Positions 46,187 to 58,300 of a stretch of DNA of 64,000 bases are shown in pieces. Numbering within the stretch: the stretch's first letter is position 1; every line of letters starts with the position of its first letter. The stretch is from Dendrophyllia cribrosa (Eukaryota; Cnidaria; Anthozoa; Scleractinia; Dendrophylliidae): contig JAJLRJ010000005.1 in NCBI GenBank assembly GCA_024195265.1, positions 14,881,473 to 14,945,472 on the forward strand, written 5' to 3'. The notes below the pieces were generated by a model that made no database searches, was not told the origin of the DNA, and was given only the letters and a program-made list of their open reading frames with translations. The position numbers and the translations under genes are program-made.

Positions 46187-49037
46187 ATGGGCGACATAAT
46201 TGTTGACACATATCATTACGAAGCGAGCAGTCTGCCAAACGAAGCTTTTGACGTCTTGATTCAGTTTTTCCGCGAGCAAAAGCTCTGCGATGTAGTCATT
46301 AAAGCTGGAGATCGAAAAGTGAAGTGCCATCGCGTTGTGCTGTCCTCGTGCAGTCCTTATTTTCGTGGCATGTTCACAAATGAAATGTTGGAATGTTCTC
46401 AGGACATCATCGAAATACAGGGACTTTCCGAAGAAGCGGTTATTCAGCTGATAAACTTTATTTACACCCGAAAAATTACCATTAGTATTGACAATATTGA
46501 GGCGCTGTTGACTGCGGCAGCTGTATTTCAACTCGACTTGGTTGTTCACGCTTGCTGCGAGTTTATGAAACGTCATTTGCATCCTTCGAATTGCTTGGAA
46601 ATGAGAGCTTACGCCGAACTCCATGGTTGTATAGATTTCATTGAAGCAGCAGACATATATTCTAGAAGTTGTTTCTTGAGTTTAATGAACACAGAGGCCC
46701 TTCTTAAAACCTCTTTTAGACATTTCCTCTCCATCATTTCAGGAGATGATCTTTTTATCAAACGTGAAGAACAAGTGTTTGAAGCTGTTATTGCCTGGAT
46801 GCGATATGATTTAGCATCACGTGAGCAGTACCTACCAGAACTTTTTAGTCAGGTGCGACTGCCGTTGATCGCAACTGATTACATGATACAGCATGTGGAA
46901 AGACACACCATCGTCAAAACCAACCTTGCATGTCGAGATTTGATTGATGAAGCTAAGAATGTGAAGCTTTCACCTTCCTTAGTGAAAGTGAATGTCAGAA
47001 CACAGCCACGTAAATCAACATCTGGGGCATTATTTTCTGTTGGTGGTCGTGGTAAGTCCGGCAATCCACTGCAGTGCATAGAATGCTATGACTGGTTTCA
47101 CAATTGTTGGTTTCAAGTGGCAGAAGTGTCTACACCTCGACGACATGTCGCTGTTGCGTCTGTAGCAGGAAAGGTTTATGCGATTGGTGGTCATGATGGC
47201 AGATACCACCTGAATACTGTTGAGTGTTTTGATCCCGAGATTAACCAGTGGAGGGAGGTCTCTCCCATGGATATTTCACGACGTGGAATGTCAGCTGGTG
47301 TCTTGGAAGGGCAAATTTATGTTGCTGGCGGATTAGATGAAACAACATGTTTTGACACAGTTGAAAGGTACTTGTCCACCTTGTCAAATGTTACTTGAAC
47401 TTGGCCTACACAAACAAGCAAACATTGTTTCTCAAAATGATTTGTTTTCTTTCATAAGTAATTTTATTTTGTTCCAAACTGTTTTTGATTAGAATTCACA
47501 AACATTGTTTGCTTTCAAGATGAAAGTGATTATATTATATGTCAAGAATAAATTGGGACAAAGAAAAAATCTGAGTTCCCGATGCGAATCAACCCCATGC
47601 TTTCTGATAACTGGTCGGATGCTCAATCCAATTAGCCAACAAGGACTCCATGAGCAGGATACAGGAGGCCTGTCATATTTGAACCAAGTTAAAATGCCTC
47701 AGCTTTTCCTGACTCCTGGTTGCCTCAATGGATCAAGCATCAACCAGTTATTGGACTCAAATTTGCTCCTGACATTATCTTTCCAAGATCCTTTACTTTA
47801 TTTAACTTATTGCCTAATGCTGTTTCTTTGCAGGTATGATCCTGAGAGTGATTCTTGGAGTACAGTGGCACCTATGCTGCTGCCCCGTGGGGGTGTGGGG
47901 GTTGCAGGTATGGGAAGGTATCTCTATGCTGTGGGTGGTAATGATGGGGCAGCATCACTTCAGAGTGTAGAGAGATATAATCCTCATACCAACAAATGGA
48001 GCAGAGTGGCGCCCATGAATCGCAGACGAGCAGGTAAGATGCACAGTAGTCTACATGTATTTAACATTTAATACATTTTCGTTTCACTATGAGTCTTTTC
48101 AGTTTTCGATCACAGATGACATCAAAAAAGTATTGTCTCATGCTGGCTCACTGATGTTGTTCATTTTGATGTCTTCTGTGATCTATTATTAAACAGTTGC
48201 ATTGCAAAATGGAATATATTTGTTTTATACAATAATTTATTAAAAAAGTTTGTTTGGATGACATAATCTATGCATTTGTCCTCCAACAGCAACCAATAAA
48301 AATGGGCATAGAACTCCAGTTATTGTATAAAAAAACTATTGCAGGTGATGAAGAAGCACTGCTTTCTACTATTTTCGTTCTCATTTTGTACAGACAAGAA
48401 AAATCATGATTGTTGTCTGTAATATCCTTCTTGTCCTGCATTATAATTTTTAATCAGGTTTGCTTGCTATCACTGTTTAGTGTAAATCTACTAGCGTTCT
48501 ATCACGAATGCCATTCTCTTATTGGCTACGCTACTCACTCTCTATTCTGTTGTAGAAAGTGAGTAGCCTAATGGTTGCCGCTTCTTCACGTGAAGTGTCT
48601 GTGAAGAGTATTATTTGTTGTTAAGTTTTGAACATCTAGCAGGTTTATACTAAAACAAAAATATTAGATTAAAAATTAGATTATTCGCTCTTGATTTCTA
48701 TCGTGTGATAGTTGATTCGGGCTTCACCCTTATCCGCCTATCACGCTATAGAAATCTCGAGCGAATAATCTAATAAATTATTGTTAAACAGAATGCTCAA
48801 GAATATAAAGACAAGTTGGTAATTTTAATTTTTGCTCAAACATGCAAAACTCCATGATATAATGAACAGATATTTGCACTACTATGTTGAATTCAAGTAC
48901 TTCAGAACATCTGTCATATTGTTTTGTTATACAGTAAAAACCCACGTATAAGAACCTAGATTTTTTCAACTTAGCCTAAATAGGTTCTTATAGAAATGGT
49001 ATTTAGTAGGATTTTAGGCTACTTAGGTTCTTAAATA

Positions 49038-49069
<32 letters not shown>

Positions 49070-50316
49070 AAAAACAAAAATTTTTCAAGGTCAGGGAAAA
49101 GTCAGGGAATTTTGCAAAAGGTCAGGGAAAATCTTAGTTCTTGTCAAAGTCAGGGAAAAGTCAGGGAATTTTGTTTGAATTTTGGTGAAGTCAAATGCCA
49201 TGCGTTCAAAATCCCGTGAAAAACATAAAGAGATTGAAAATGAAGAGAAGAATGTTGATGGTCTGCAAAAGAAGCTGAAGCAAATGTAATAGTGGATGTG
49301 GCTTATTTGATAATTCGCCTAATGCACAGTCAGTGAAAATTGTTTTGAGGTCAGTGAAAAGTCAGGGAAAAGTCAGGGAATTTTTTATGTTCTAATTAGT
49401 GGCAACCCTGAATAGGTTTTTAATTTGATAGGGGCTCTAGCGATCAGCACAGATAACTACTACAGGGCATATGTGATATGGAAAGCTATAGATGCAAGAA
49501 AAGTTTCAATGTGCTTCAAAAACTGTGACTTCGAAAATGAGAGAGACACATGGAACTGTATTCTTAATATAATTGCATTGTGTAATCCAGTATTGGTGCA
49601 GACATGATATGGTTTTCATTTTAGTTCATTCTTTGAATCTTACTGACTTAAACCTAGACTAAAATTTTTTTCTGTATTTTCATCTGTGCCTTCATTTTTG
49701 TGAAAAAAGAACCTATTAAAAATTTTAGGTTTATATAGGTTCTTATGAAAAGGGGGTTTGAAATGAAAATTTTAGCCTAACAGGTTCTTAAATTTTAGGT
49801 TCTTATACGTGGGTTTTTACTGTATTTCAATTCAATTCAGTAAAAAAGTAAATTAGTATGAGAATTAGCTGTAATACCTTGATCAGGAAAAGAGAATATA
49901 ACAGAAAAGGATCACTAATTTTTGTTTCTTGTTGCCCGGCATTAGGTGTTGGTGTTGCCGTCGTTGGAGAATACTTGTTTGCCATTGGTGGATTTGATGA
50001 CTCATCTCCTTTGGACTCAGTTGAAAGATATGACCCTCATACCAACCAGTGGACATATGTGGCAAAAATGACAACCTGCAGGGGAGGGGTGGGAGCTGGT
50101 GCCATGGGAGGGCGTCTATGGGCAGTTGGAGGCCATAATGGTGATCAGTATTTAAACTCAGTTGAGTCTTATAACCTTTTGACAGACACTTGGGAGGAAG
50201 GTGCACCTATGCATGTGTTTCGTGCAGGTTCTGGGGTGGTGGGAAGTCTTTGTGATGTTGAAGATTTGAGAAATGCGCTTGATCCATCCAACCATAGGGT
50301 AAAGGAAGAAATTTGA
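46187..50316 (+). CDS. KLHL8: Kelch-like protein 8 (BTB-BACK-Kelch), 3 exons
   Basis: Exons 46187-47367, 47834-48033 and 49946-50316 are in phase and give 583 codons plus TGA. In other animals KLHL8 is a substrate adaptor for Cullin-3 ubiquitin ligases. BTB lies near residues 25-130 (LCDVVIKAGDRKVKCHRVVL, YFRGMFTNEM), BACK near 135-240 (HPSNCLEMRAYAELH), then six Kelch repeats from about 285 with the GG pairs and spaced Y/W (YAIGGHDGRYHLNTVE, YAVGGNDGAASLQSVERY, FAIGGFDDSSPLDSVERYDP, WAVGGHNGDQYLNSVE). RTQPRKSTSGALFSVGGRG joins BACK to Kelch much as in vertebrate KLHL8, supporting that paralogue. The start was taken at the first ATG; upstream in-frame codons before it lack ATG. Introns fall at Kelch repeat borders. 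Confidence 0.93.
48932..49822. mobile_element. CAGTAAAAACCC mariner-type MITE, copy 1, with nested element
   Basis: The ends CAGTAAAAACCCACGTATAA and TTATACGTGGGTTTTTACTG are perfect inverted repeats flanked by TA on each side. Internal AGCCTAAATAGGTTCTTA phrases are repeated in both orientations. It is split by the nested 49,039-49,410 insertion. Copy 2 is at 53,951-54,395. Confidence 0.9.
49039..49410. mobile_element. Nested CAGGGTTGCCAC element with GTCAGGGAAAA repeats
   Basis: The ends CAGGGTTGCCAC / GTGGCAACCCTG are exact inverted repeats, with AATAG on both sides as a possible 5-bp duplication. The interior carries eight or more copies of GTCAGGGAAAAGTCAGGG-like sequence. Confidence 0.8.
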
Positions 50317-50334
50317 ATGCACAAGATATTTTTA

Positions 50335-50509
50335 CAGTAGAATCATGATTTTTCGAACCTCCTGGAGAAATGGAAATTGGTTTTAAAAATCAGGAGCTCA
50401 AAAAGCTGAGGGTGGCATTAACTGAAATCACATCCAAAGGAAACAAGTTTTGGTTTGGTTTGGAGGTTAAAAAAATATAGGGTTTGAAAAAAAAATCAGG
50501 ATTCTACTG
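50335..50509. mobile_element. CAGTAGAATC MITE in KLHL8 3' UTR
   Basis: The left CAGTAGAATCATGATTTTTC is inverted at the right as AAAAAAATCAGGATTCTACTG. TA precedes the left end. It starts 19 bp after the KLHL8 stop, so transcripts probably carry it and could form a hairpin. Confidence 0.8.
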
Positions 50510-51089
50510 CATATATAGATATTATTATTTTATACATATAAGATTATTAATAATTAAGTTATTGGCAGGGACATTTAGGTACCAAAGGACAGTTTTCAGA
50601 GGATGTTCTATAAGACAGTAAGGGTCGACAAAAGAATGTGATCTCTCAATTCCTATGAAAATTTCATCAGACTAGAATTAATGAAAAGGCATTAAAGTTC
50701 ATTAGAATGTGTAAGAGTTTCCATTAAACTGAACTAATAACCACCTAGCACAAGTAACTTTTATGCATTTTTTACATTTTCATGCCCCAACTTCCAATGT
50801 TATGCAGAATTTTAATTAGTATAATCTGTAAAACGATATTTACTGGAAAAAAGAAGAACCATTTGACAATAATGGTTGCAGTAGATGGTATAGATTGTTG
50901 TTGTCCAGCAAATAATTATAATGTACGGCCCCGATGACGCAATCCTACAGAAAATAGAATCGCAAGGTGACGTGAGCGGAGCCGGACGGGTTGACGTGAG
51001 CCGATCCAGAAAAAGCCGTCCGGCCCCGCTCGAGTTCAAGTGACCTCGCACTGCACGACCATTCTTGTACTTTCTAGTCATATTATAAA

Positions 51090-51191
51090 ATACTTATTGA
51101 CTAAGTTAGGTCGGGCCGGACGGGAAAATATTTGGCTCTCGGTCATGGCGCACGGACCTTGCTGCGCTCGGTCCGTACGCCATGACCTCGA

Positions 51192-51234
<43 letters not shown>

Positions 51235-51237
51235 GCA
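51090..51237. mobile_element. Palindromic MITE, CTTATTGACTAAGT family (copy 2)
   Basis: ATACTTATTGACTAAGTTAG at the left and GACTGAGTGGGAGGGCCGG (read inverted from the right) mark the ends. The inner GGGAAAATATTTGGCTC palindrome and GGTCATGGCGCACGGACC are mirrored. It matches 12,900-13,018 with a longer loop. Confidence 0.85.
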
Positions 51238-51934
51238 TATTTTTAAATACTTAAATTTCTTTAATATATTATTTTGTTTTATCACAGTCGAACTGGATGA
51301 AATAAGCCAATTGTTTATGTGTTGATGAATAACACAGGCAATTTGACAAACCCAAAGACAAATAAATGGACAATGTACATAATAGCCTTATTTTGTTTCA
51401 TTAGCATACAAATTAACCTAGAACTGACTTAAAAATTTGAACGAGATTGTTAAACTTAGTAACCTATTCAATTTATAGCTCTTTCCATGAAATGTTTAAG
51501 AAAATATCAGCTATCAAAACAGCGGAATTGTTCATTGTGGCATCTTTGTGGTATTTCGAGTTTTTAAACAACCTGAGCATTGCGCAAAGAGCGTCTACAG
51601 TAGTACATCAGGCTCAAATTTTCAGAGAAAGCTAATTGTGCTATGCCCTTTTATTATTCGGAGTTGATTTGTTTTTGTGTAACCCGATTGGAAAATAATG
51701 TGGATATGTTAATGAGACAATAATTGTAAACAAAGATTTGCCTATGCAAAAACGTACCCATTCTAGTTCAATTATCACATCACTTACCAGATAAGTTACT
51801 GACTTTTGTGCAGCGTTAGTGTAAGTTTGAATTTTTAGAACTGAAAAAAATTAAAGCACTTCTTAAGAAATAAATTATGGTTAACTAGTGTTTGAAAATT
51901 GTTTTTGTTTTATTTTTTGCTTCGTTTAATACTA

Positions 51935-52186
51935 CAGTCGAACCTGTCCTTACGGGCACCTCGATAACACGGACTCCTTTATTACGGACAGTTCTCTTGG
52001 TCTCAAAGATACCAAAATTCATGCAATCTCTACCTGTATAATACGGACACCTATTATGGAGCGTTCTCTTGGTCTCGAAGATACCAAAATTCATGCTATC
52101 CCTCGTGACCTCAATAATACGGACACCTCTATAAAGCGGACACTGGGGTCTGTCTCTTTGTTGTCCGTATTAAGGAGGTTCGACTG
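51935..52186. mobile_element. CAGTCGAACC MITE
   Basis: TA-CAGTCGAACCTGTCCTTAC at the left is mirrored by GTATTAAGGAGGTTCGACTG at the right. The interior repeats AATACGGACACC and a TTCTCTTGGTCTC..GATACCAAAATTCATG block twice. It shares ends with the minisatellite MITE at 27,470-28,621. Confidence 0.8.
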
Positions 52187-52686
52187 ACTGTACTGCGAGT
52201 GGAGTCCTTGCACAATCAAAAAATTCAACCACAATGTCAACAATCCCTATGTGGGGCAGTTGTTACCGAATGATCACCATTCTTCTAACATTGTCACTAT
52301 ATGTAAGTGCCGGTATCAGTTGAAACTTAATAATGGCATTTAGGTTCTAAACCTAATAACCTCTTTAATATGTGATAATAGTAAGTAGACTATGTCGTTC
52401 CACCCAGCAGGTACACACCTTAAATCGCTTTGGTTTTCTTGAAAAAAAACCACTTTCTTTCCGCATACAACAAAAATAAATATGATACCGTCAGATACAA
52501 GGCCAAAATACGGCAAACTTGGTTTCTCGGCTGAGACAGAAAGAAGTTGGAGGATCAGCTGAACAACGGATTTTATCAATTAGATACCCTGGCCGTTTAG
52601 TTTCGACAACTCCGATCCGTTGGTTGTTATAGTACATTATGTAATCAGGCTTGCTGGTGGGAAGAAAATTACATTTGATGGTTTGT

Positions 52687-53703
52687 TCAGTACGGATTGT
52701 TAAACCCTTGTAATAAAGACAAAGAGGATGTATAAATGGCGTCCATTACCATGCGTTTATCGCATTCTGTTCTGAGCTTACCCCCAATGGCTTTCATCGA
52801 GATATTAATTCCTTCTTCGATCTTCTGGACTAATTCTTCACTGCAAGGTAGGACAGAGCCGTTGAGGGGTTTATTAGGCTATGTCTACACTATACCGGAT
52901 AGCTTATCATGTCGACATGAAAAATACTCCGGCCTGGTGTGAACAGAAACGACCCAGAACGGGATATTTACTTCTTTTTCAGTGGGTTTCAATCCTCGCT
53001 CCTAGTTGTTGACTTCCGCTACGGTTCGGTTCGATTGCCTGTTCACACTGCCCCAGAGAGTGGCACAAGAATCTATCCGATATGTGACGATTCACTTTCA
53101 CGAGCGCCGCGTCGCAGCGGCGCTCCGGAACAAAAATCGTTCCGAAATTAGCGTTTCATGTGTGAACGAAAGGCTTATCCGGTATGGTTTTCGTGCCGGC
53201 GCAAGAGCTATCCGGTATAGTGTAGACATAGCCTTAAACTCCACGTCTTGACGCTTGACGTAGCTTGCTAGCATTTCTTGAACTGTCCAAGTCGATCCTG
53301 AGCTTTCGCAACGGGATTTAATATTTTTAGCATTTTCATAGGCTTGCCACTTTTCTTCAAATTCTTCAAACTCGCAATTCAGAGGTAATAGCTGTGACAG
53401 CTGCTCCCTTGCAATGGCTACTGCTTGCGCTTTCTCCTGCGTCTTGTTACGGTGATGATTTTTGAGTCCCTCAATAAGCCTTCGAAGAAGCGATTCGTCA
53501 GTAACTGAAGGATTTAACCGTATGGTATTGCTTCCTTGTTTTGTTTGGTTATTTAAAGGTTTTAGGAAGATTTTCCACCATTGCTTGTCATATCGCGCAG
53601 GATTATCTCCGAATTGTTTGGATGGTGTCACAGAAAAAGGCAAACGGTTTCGCAGTTTTCGAGTTCTTGATAGCACATTCCAGACATTCCTTAAACGTTG
53701 CAT
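52687..53703 (-). pseudogene. Unrecognised gene, ORF split by a MITE (218 aa before insertion)
   Basis: Reading the minus strand from ATG 53,703, an open frame continues to 53,234, where a MITE (52,877-53,233) interrupts it. Leaving out the MITE and one TTA copy, the same frame continues from 52,873 to TGA at 52,689-52,687, 657 nt in total. The part before the break contains ARYDKQWWKIFLKPL and CEFEEFEEKWQAYENA; the part after contains LVQKIEEGINISMKAIGGKL. The Arg-rich start (MQRLRNVWNVLSRTRKLRNR) could be a mitochondrial presequence. A T-run and AG 8 bp upstream of the ATG look like a splice acceptor, so a 5' exon is likely. Read straight through, the MITE adds about 45 foreign residues and a stop near 53,098. 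I do not recognise the family. Confidence 0.6.
52877..53233. mobile_element. PIF/Harbinger-like MITE inserted in the unrecognised ORF
   Basis: GGCTATGTCTACACTATACC at the left is exactly inverted as GGTATAGTGTAGACATAGCC at the right, extending to CGGATAGCT/AGCTATCCGG (one base shift). TTA lies on both sides (52,874-52,876 and 53,234-53,236). A 3-bp TTA/TAA duplication is typical of PIF/Harbinger elements. Confidence 0.88.
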
Positions 53704-53950
53704 GGAAAAAGCTAAAAAAAAAAAGATTACCAAGTATAAGAAGCCGGCTACTATTAACTTTGTAGTATTTTACACTCTTTATTAAATTATATACATTGAA
53801 CTTAACATTGATAACTACTACTTACAAACTTTTAACATAAAACAGAAAATTTGCACACATATACATAAACACAAAACATACGAGTGGTGCAGGGCATACA
53901 CTATGAAAATTAGGACGAATCAACGAATTAGTACACGCATGAAGTATATA

Positions 53951-54395
53951 CAGTAAAAACCCGCAAGTAAGAACCTGCATTTTCCCAAGTTAGCCTAAAC
54001 GGGTTCTTACATAAATGGTAATTAGCACAAATTTAGGCTATTTAGGTTCTTAAATAGGTTCTTATTTTCTGAAGAAAAAAATTACATTGTAGCTAATAGA
54101 ATTTAGTGGTATTCAGCCTAATTCTTATATAAAATCTGCATACCAACTCAAGTAAGCATTTATGCAAAAATGATATGACCATAATAAGAAAAACTGAAGC
54201 ACTGATCACATGAATTTTGAAGTCCTCCTTCAGAACATAACATTATATACATGTACTGTAATGCCTAGATTTTAGAAAATAAGAACCAGTTTCAAATTTT
54301 AGGCTAAACAGGTTCTTGTATAGAGGGAGTCTAACTGGCAAATTTTAGCCTAACAGGTTCTTAAAAACTAGGTTCTTACTTGCGGGTTTTTACTG
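53951..54395. mobile_element. CAGTAAAAACCC mariner-type MITE, copy 2
   Basis: CAGTAAAAACCCGCAAGTAA at the left is inverted as TTACTTGCGGGTTTTTACTG at the right, with TA on each side. It shares the GCCTAAACGGGTTCTTA repeats with 48,932-49,822 but lacks the nested element. Confidence 0.9.
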
Positions 54396-54399
54396 TAAT

Positions 54400-54830
54400 T
54401 ATTCAAGAAATAAAAAAATCGCGCAAAAGAAATAGATCTGAAATCTTGGGAATCGAAATGTAATTTGAGAAATCAAACGATAACATTTTGGAAATAAAAA
54501 AAATCACTCACGAAATCAAAAATCACGCAAAAGAAATCAAAGCGAACAATTTCGGGAACCAAAGTTTCATTTGAGAAATCAAACAATAAAATTTTGGAAA
54601 TCAATAAATTACATAGAAACATAAATTTTGAAAATCAAAATATTACTTAAGAAATCAAACGATTAAATGTTGGAAATCAAAAAAATACTTTAGAAATCAA
54701 AAATTACAGAACTGATAAATCAAAGCGAAAAATTTTCTGAATCAAACTATTGGCAACTTTAAATCAAAATCATAACTACAAACAATAAGAAAACAACAAG
54801 AATCAAAAGCGATAAATTTTCAAATGATAC
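54400..54830. repeat. Degenerate GAAATCAAACGATAAAATTTTG repeat
   Basis: Irregular AT-rich direct repeats built on GAAATCAAA and TTTTGGAAATC. No coding frame. Confidence 0.6.
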
Positions 54831-55303
54831 TCCTCGAACACGGTAATACTTCTCTTGTCTTTATCTTTCTTCTCTAATAATGTTATGATCGCGAATTTGA
54901 CATCTCTCCAAAGTCATAGGCGCAATTTAAACTTTCAACCATAAGATCTCCTAAGGCCCGTTTACACACGCGATTTGCGTGACAAATCGCGCCCAAAATC
55001 ACACTGAAATCGCCGAAAACATGCCAAAACGCTTTATAAAATTCTGCTGTTAAACCATGCATCGTTACCTGGTGACTTGTTCTTTTGGAATGATTGAATC
55101 ACTGTGCCGGGTTTGTAAACTTTCCTTCGCAATCCGTCCTTTCAGTCCTTGCCCCGGGTTGCTCAGTTTAGTTTAGTTTACCTTTACGGTAGTTTACTTC
55201 AGACACTTCATAAAATTTCGACCGGAAATACGTCACCAAGTAATGTCACCAAGTGATGGGACATGCGGAGAGCCGGGGAGACTGAAATATAAAGCAATTC
55301 AAT
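54831..55303. promoter_or_regulatory. LIAS upstream region
   Basis: It probably contains the LIAS promoter, and perhaps the 5' exon of the divergent unrecognised gene. At 55,301-55,311 the sequence AATATGGCGGC is a perfect match to the YY1 consensus AANATGGCGGC and overlaps the LIAS start codon, a position often seen in housekeeping promoters. No TATA box is evident near it. Confidence 0.45.
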
Positions 55304-58300
55304 ATGGCGGCTATGAACAAACGTTTAGCGTTGAAACCTTTAAGATATTTCTTGTCTCTGAACAGAACAGTGAGTTTTCCGACCATGTCAGTCTTGATAT
55401 GAAGTCATAGGTACAATCGATATCAGTGCTTCATTTCGTTTCTCTGTTTAATTTGTTTGCGATTTTGATTTGACTTGCAGCTTGATCAAGCAAACGCCTT
55501 GTCATGCAGTTGTGTTTTTTTACGTAAGAAGAGTTCCCTGTCTTCAGAGAAGAAATCTTTTATCGCAGAGGGACCTAGTCTAGGAGAATTCATATCAGGA
55601 GAAGTCAGTTCACAGGAAAATCCATACAGAAGAAAGAAAGGACAAAGGTTCGTCCGTGTGAATTGGGTGACGACAAAGGAGTGAGGTGCAGGATTGCTGA
55701 AAATTAATTCAGTTTTTTTAAATAGAACGAAGCATGATATAATGGGATGTATTGTTATTCAATGAGATAGAAATATGATTTCCATCTCATTAAACTAGTT
55801 TTCTGCAATCCTGCACCTTAGAGCGACAAAGCTACTCGTGGCCTCTTCATACGAGTCCAGTAACCAATTTATGGCATACATTTGCAAAAAGAAAAATACA
55901 TGTAAGCCAATGGATGAAAAGTTAAAATGAGATGAATTTTTTCGTGTGTTCACATGGAAACCTTCAGCCCGGTTACCATGTACGTGATGGCCTGCACGAA
56001 AATATTAACTCATGATTTTCTTTGCTGTAATCCTGGAAATTCTTAAAATTAATCCTTACTCATTCAGCATTGATCAAAAAAGTCGAAAAAAAAAAAAAGG
56101 TTGGAATGATGCTAATGTTGCCCTCCTGCAACAGAAATGCGTGCATATTTGAAAAAAAATTTATTCTGATAACCAGGCGAGTCTGTTCATATGGGAAAAT
56201 TCCAGCCCAGTTAACAAGACCAAGATCTCAGGGATAGATGTTAGAAAACCTGGTTAGAAAACATATCCCTGAATATTTTATAGAATGAGGCATATGAAAA
56301 CAAAAGGATCCATTCTTATTCAACGAGATGCTAATAAGTGGCCGGGTATTCTACTGCTTGCCTTCTCATATGAACATGAACACATTGCAAATTTTACAAA
56401 GGAAATAGAAGTAACTGGGCATGGGCCAGCCCGGTCAACCGCACTCATATGAAGAGATCCTCAGAGTTTGCTCAGTGATGCATACAAAAGGGGTTTGGCC
56501 TTTGTCATTATAACAAGGATAGAAATTGTTCATAAACTTTTGAATTAATTGCCTCTACACATAACTAGCTAGGAGGAGGTAGTGAACTGCTGTAAAAAGG
56601 TTATTGCTTAACCCTTTAAGCCCCGAAGCAAATCCCCTTTTTTCCCAAAATGATAACTAAAAACTGTATGACCATGTATGGTATACCATTTGAAAGGTTT
56701 TGATTAGTACAATTCATAAAAATGGAGGAAGTTATGGCTTTGATAGACATGGGTTTGAAACGTAAAAATAAAAACGTTTTACAAAGTCGTAGTCTTCATA
56801 CATTCTAGGTATACCCCCAAACTATACCTCATTTTGCAGCTTTCAGTGAGTAGAATAACACGAGTTTCATCTTAAAGTACATATGCATTAAGAAAAAAAC
56901 ATTGAAATGTTTGGGGGATGGTCAATCACATCACATAGAGTAGGGGGGTATGATTTGATGTGCTCAGTGGGTAGATCTTTCCAAGACCATTTTGGTGGCC
57001 AAAATTCATAGAAATTGACCAGGTATTGAACAAGTTATGTGATTTTGTGCCATATGGCACTATCAGGGTTATGTTACGGAGATGTTTTGGCTGGTCAATA
57101 TTTCATGACGGAATAACCCAAAATAAATGATTAGAAATTAAACAAACATTCAAATAAAAAAGAAAACAGATAACATTTGCAGTGGCATTAATTTCAGAAA
57201 GGCATTTATATAATAAAAATATATGGTTTTACTGAAAAAAAAACAGAAATAAAATTGTCAACATAAATGCAGGAAGAGTAGACTACGAGCAGTCTCTCTT
57301 TTCCATCTTAGTCCATCAAGCGAGAAACGAAAAAACATTAGCGAGCGGATAATGGTCACGCGAAACAGGGGGCGAGGCAGGCACGCAGGAAAAGAGAGAC
57401 TACAGACTAAGCCCAGGCGTTTGAATTATGAGTTGCTCTCACAACTCAAAAATCTGATTGGCTCTTGATCGAAGATCTGTCAACAAGCGGTAACGCCGCA
57501 GTGACGAGTTGTCAACACTCGAGATCAATGTCATGGCTGCGACTATAAGATTCTAAGATCCAAGTCTTATGCGATAGTAACGGTCTATATTGGAATAGTG
57601 GCATCTTGCAATTGAAGGGCTTAGAATAACAGAGGGTTAAGTGACTTTTTGGGTGATTTTTTCATTTTGCTTGAAAATTTTTAATTTCTCGTGTACAGGC
57701 TTGTTTTCGTGTCGTAAACATTGCCGAAGTGTCGAATTGGCACTCACGTTAAGGAATTTGACAAATTTTACCTGCAAAAAAGAAGAGTTCTGCTTTGACT
57801 GTACAATCCGACCGTAGTTCCTTCCAAAACTGCAGCTAGAAGTTTCTAAACGACGCCATTACTAAAAGCAGATTGATCGTGAGAATATGCGACCGCAATA
57901 CTCCTGACCCGCGCCAACGACCTGAACGAACATAACATTATTTAAGGAGGGCTTATCGATGGCGTTCGCCACTTGCGACAACATGGCTGAACAGCGAACA
58001 ACTCAGTGGCTAAGCACTGGTTTAAGCCATGTTTAAGGCCCGCTCGGCGATGGAAGGACATCATGAAGTCCGGAAATCCTTAAGTCTCTAGCACCTCTCA
58101 AAGAAACGAGTCGTGTTTCTTGTCGAACCTTGTGTCTAAAGCGCCATTTATTTAGCGCTCGTGGTGAAAAATGGACCTTGGTGGACAAGTACGAGCCGGC
58201 GGGAAAGTCTGCAATCATTTCGGATCAAAAAGGGACAGCGTTGTGAGTTGTGGCCCATTTGCTATCCCGTGCCGTGGTCGAAATGCCCGATATCCGAAGT

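Larger units (their letters stand above)
48034..49945 (+). other. KLHL8 intron 2
   Basis: GT-AG intron filled by MITEs: a palindrome at about 48,664-48,775 (AGATTATTCGCTCTTGATTT / AATCTCGAGCGAATAATCT) and the nested pair 48,932-49,822 and 49,039-49,410. Nothing coding. Confidence 0.75.
50520..52680. other. KLHL8 downstream region
   Basis: No gene seen apart from the MITE at 51,090-51,237 and the CAGTCGAACC element at 51,935-52,186. Small open frames (50,812-51,081; 52,340-52,579) show no domains. It probably includes the 3' ends of KLHL8 and of the convergent unrecognised gene. Confidence 0.5.

Noticed and set aside
46103..46624. 173-codon frame on the minus strand
   Set aside because: It is the antisense shadow of KLHL8 exon 1.
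49883..50206. 107-codon minus-strand frame
   Set aside because: It is the antisense shadow of KLHL8 exon 3.
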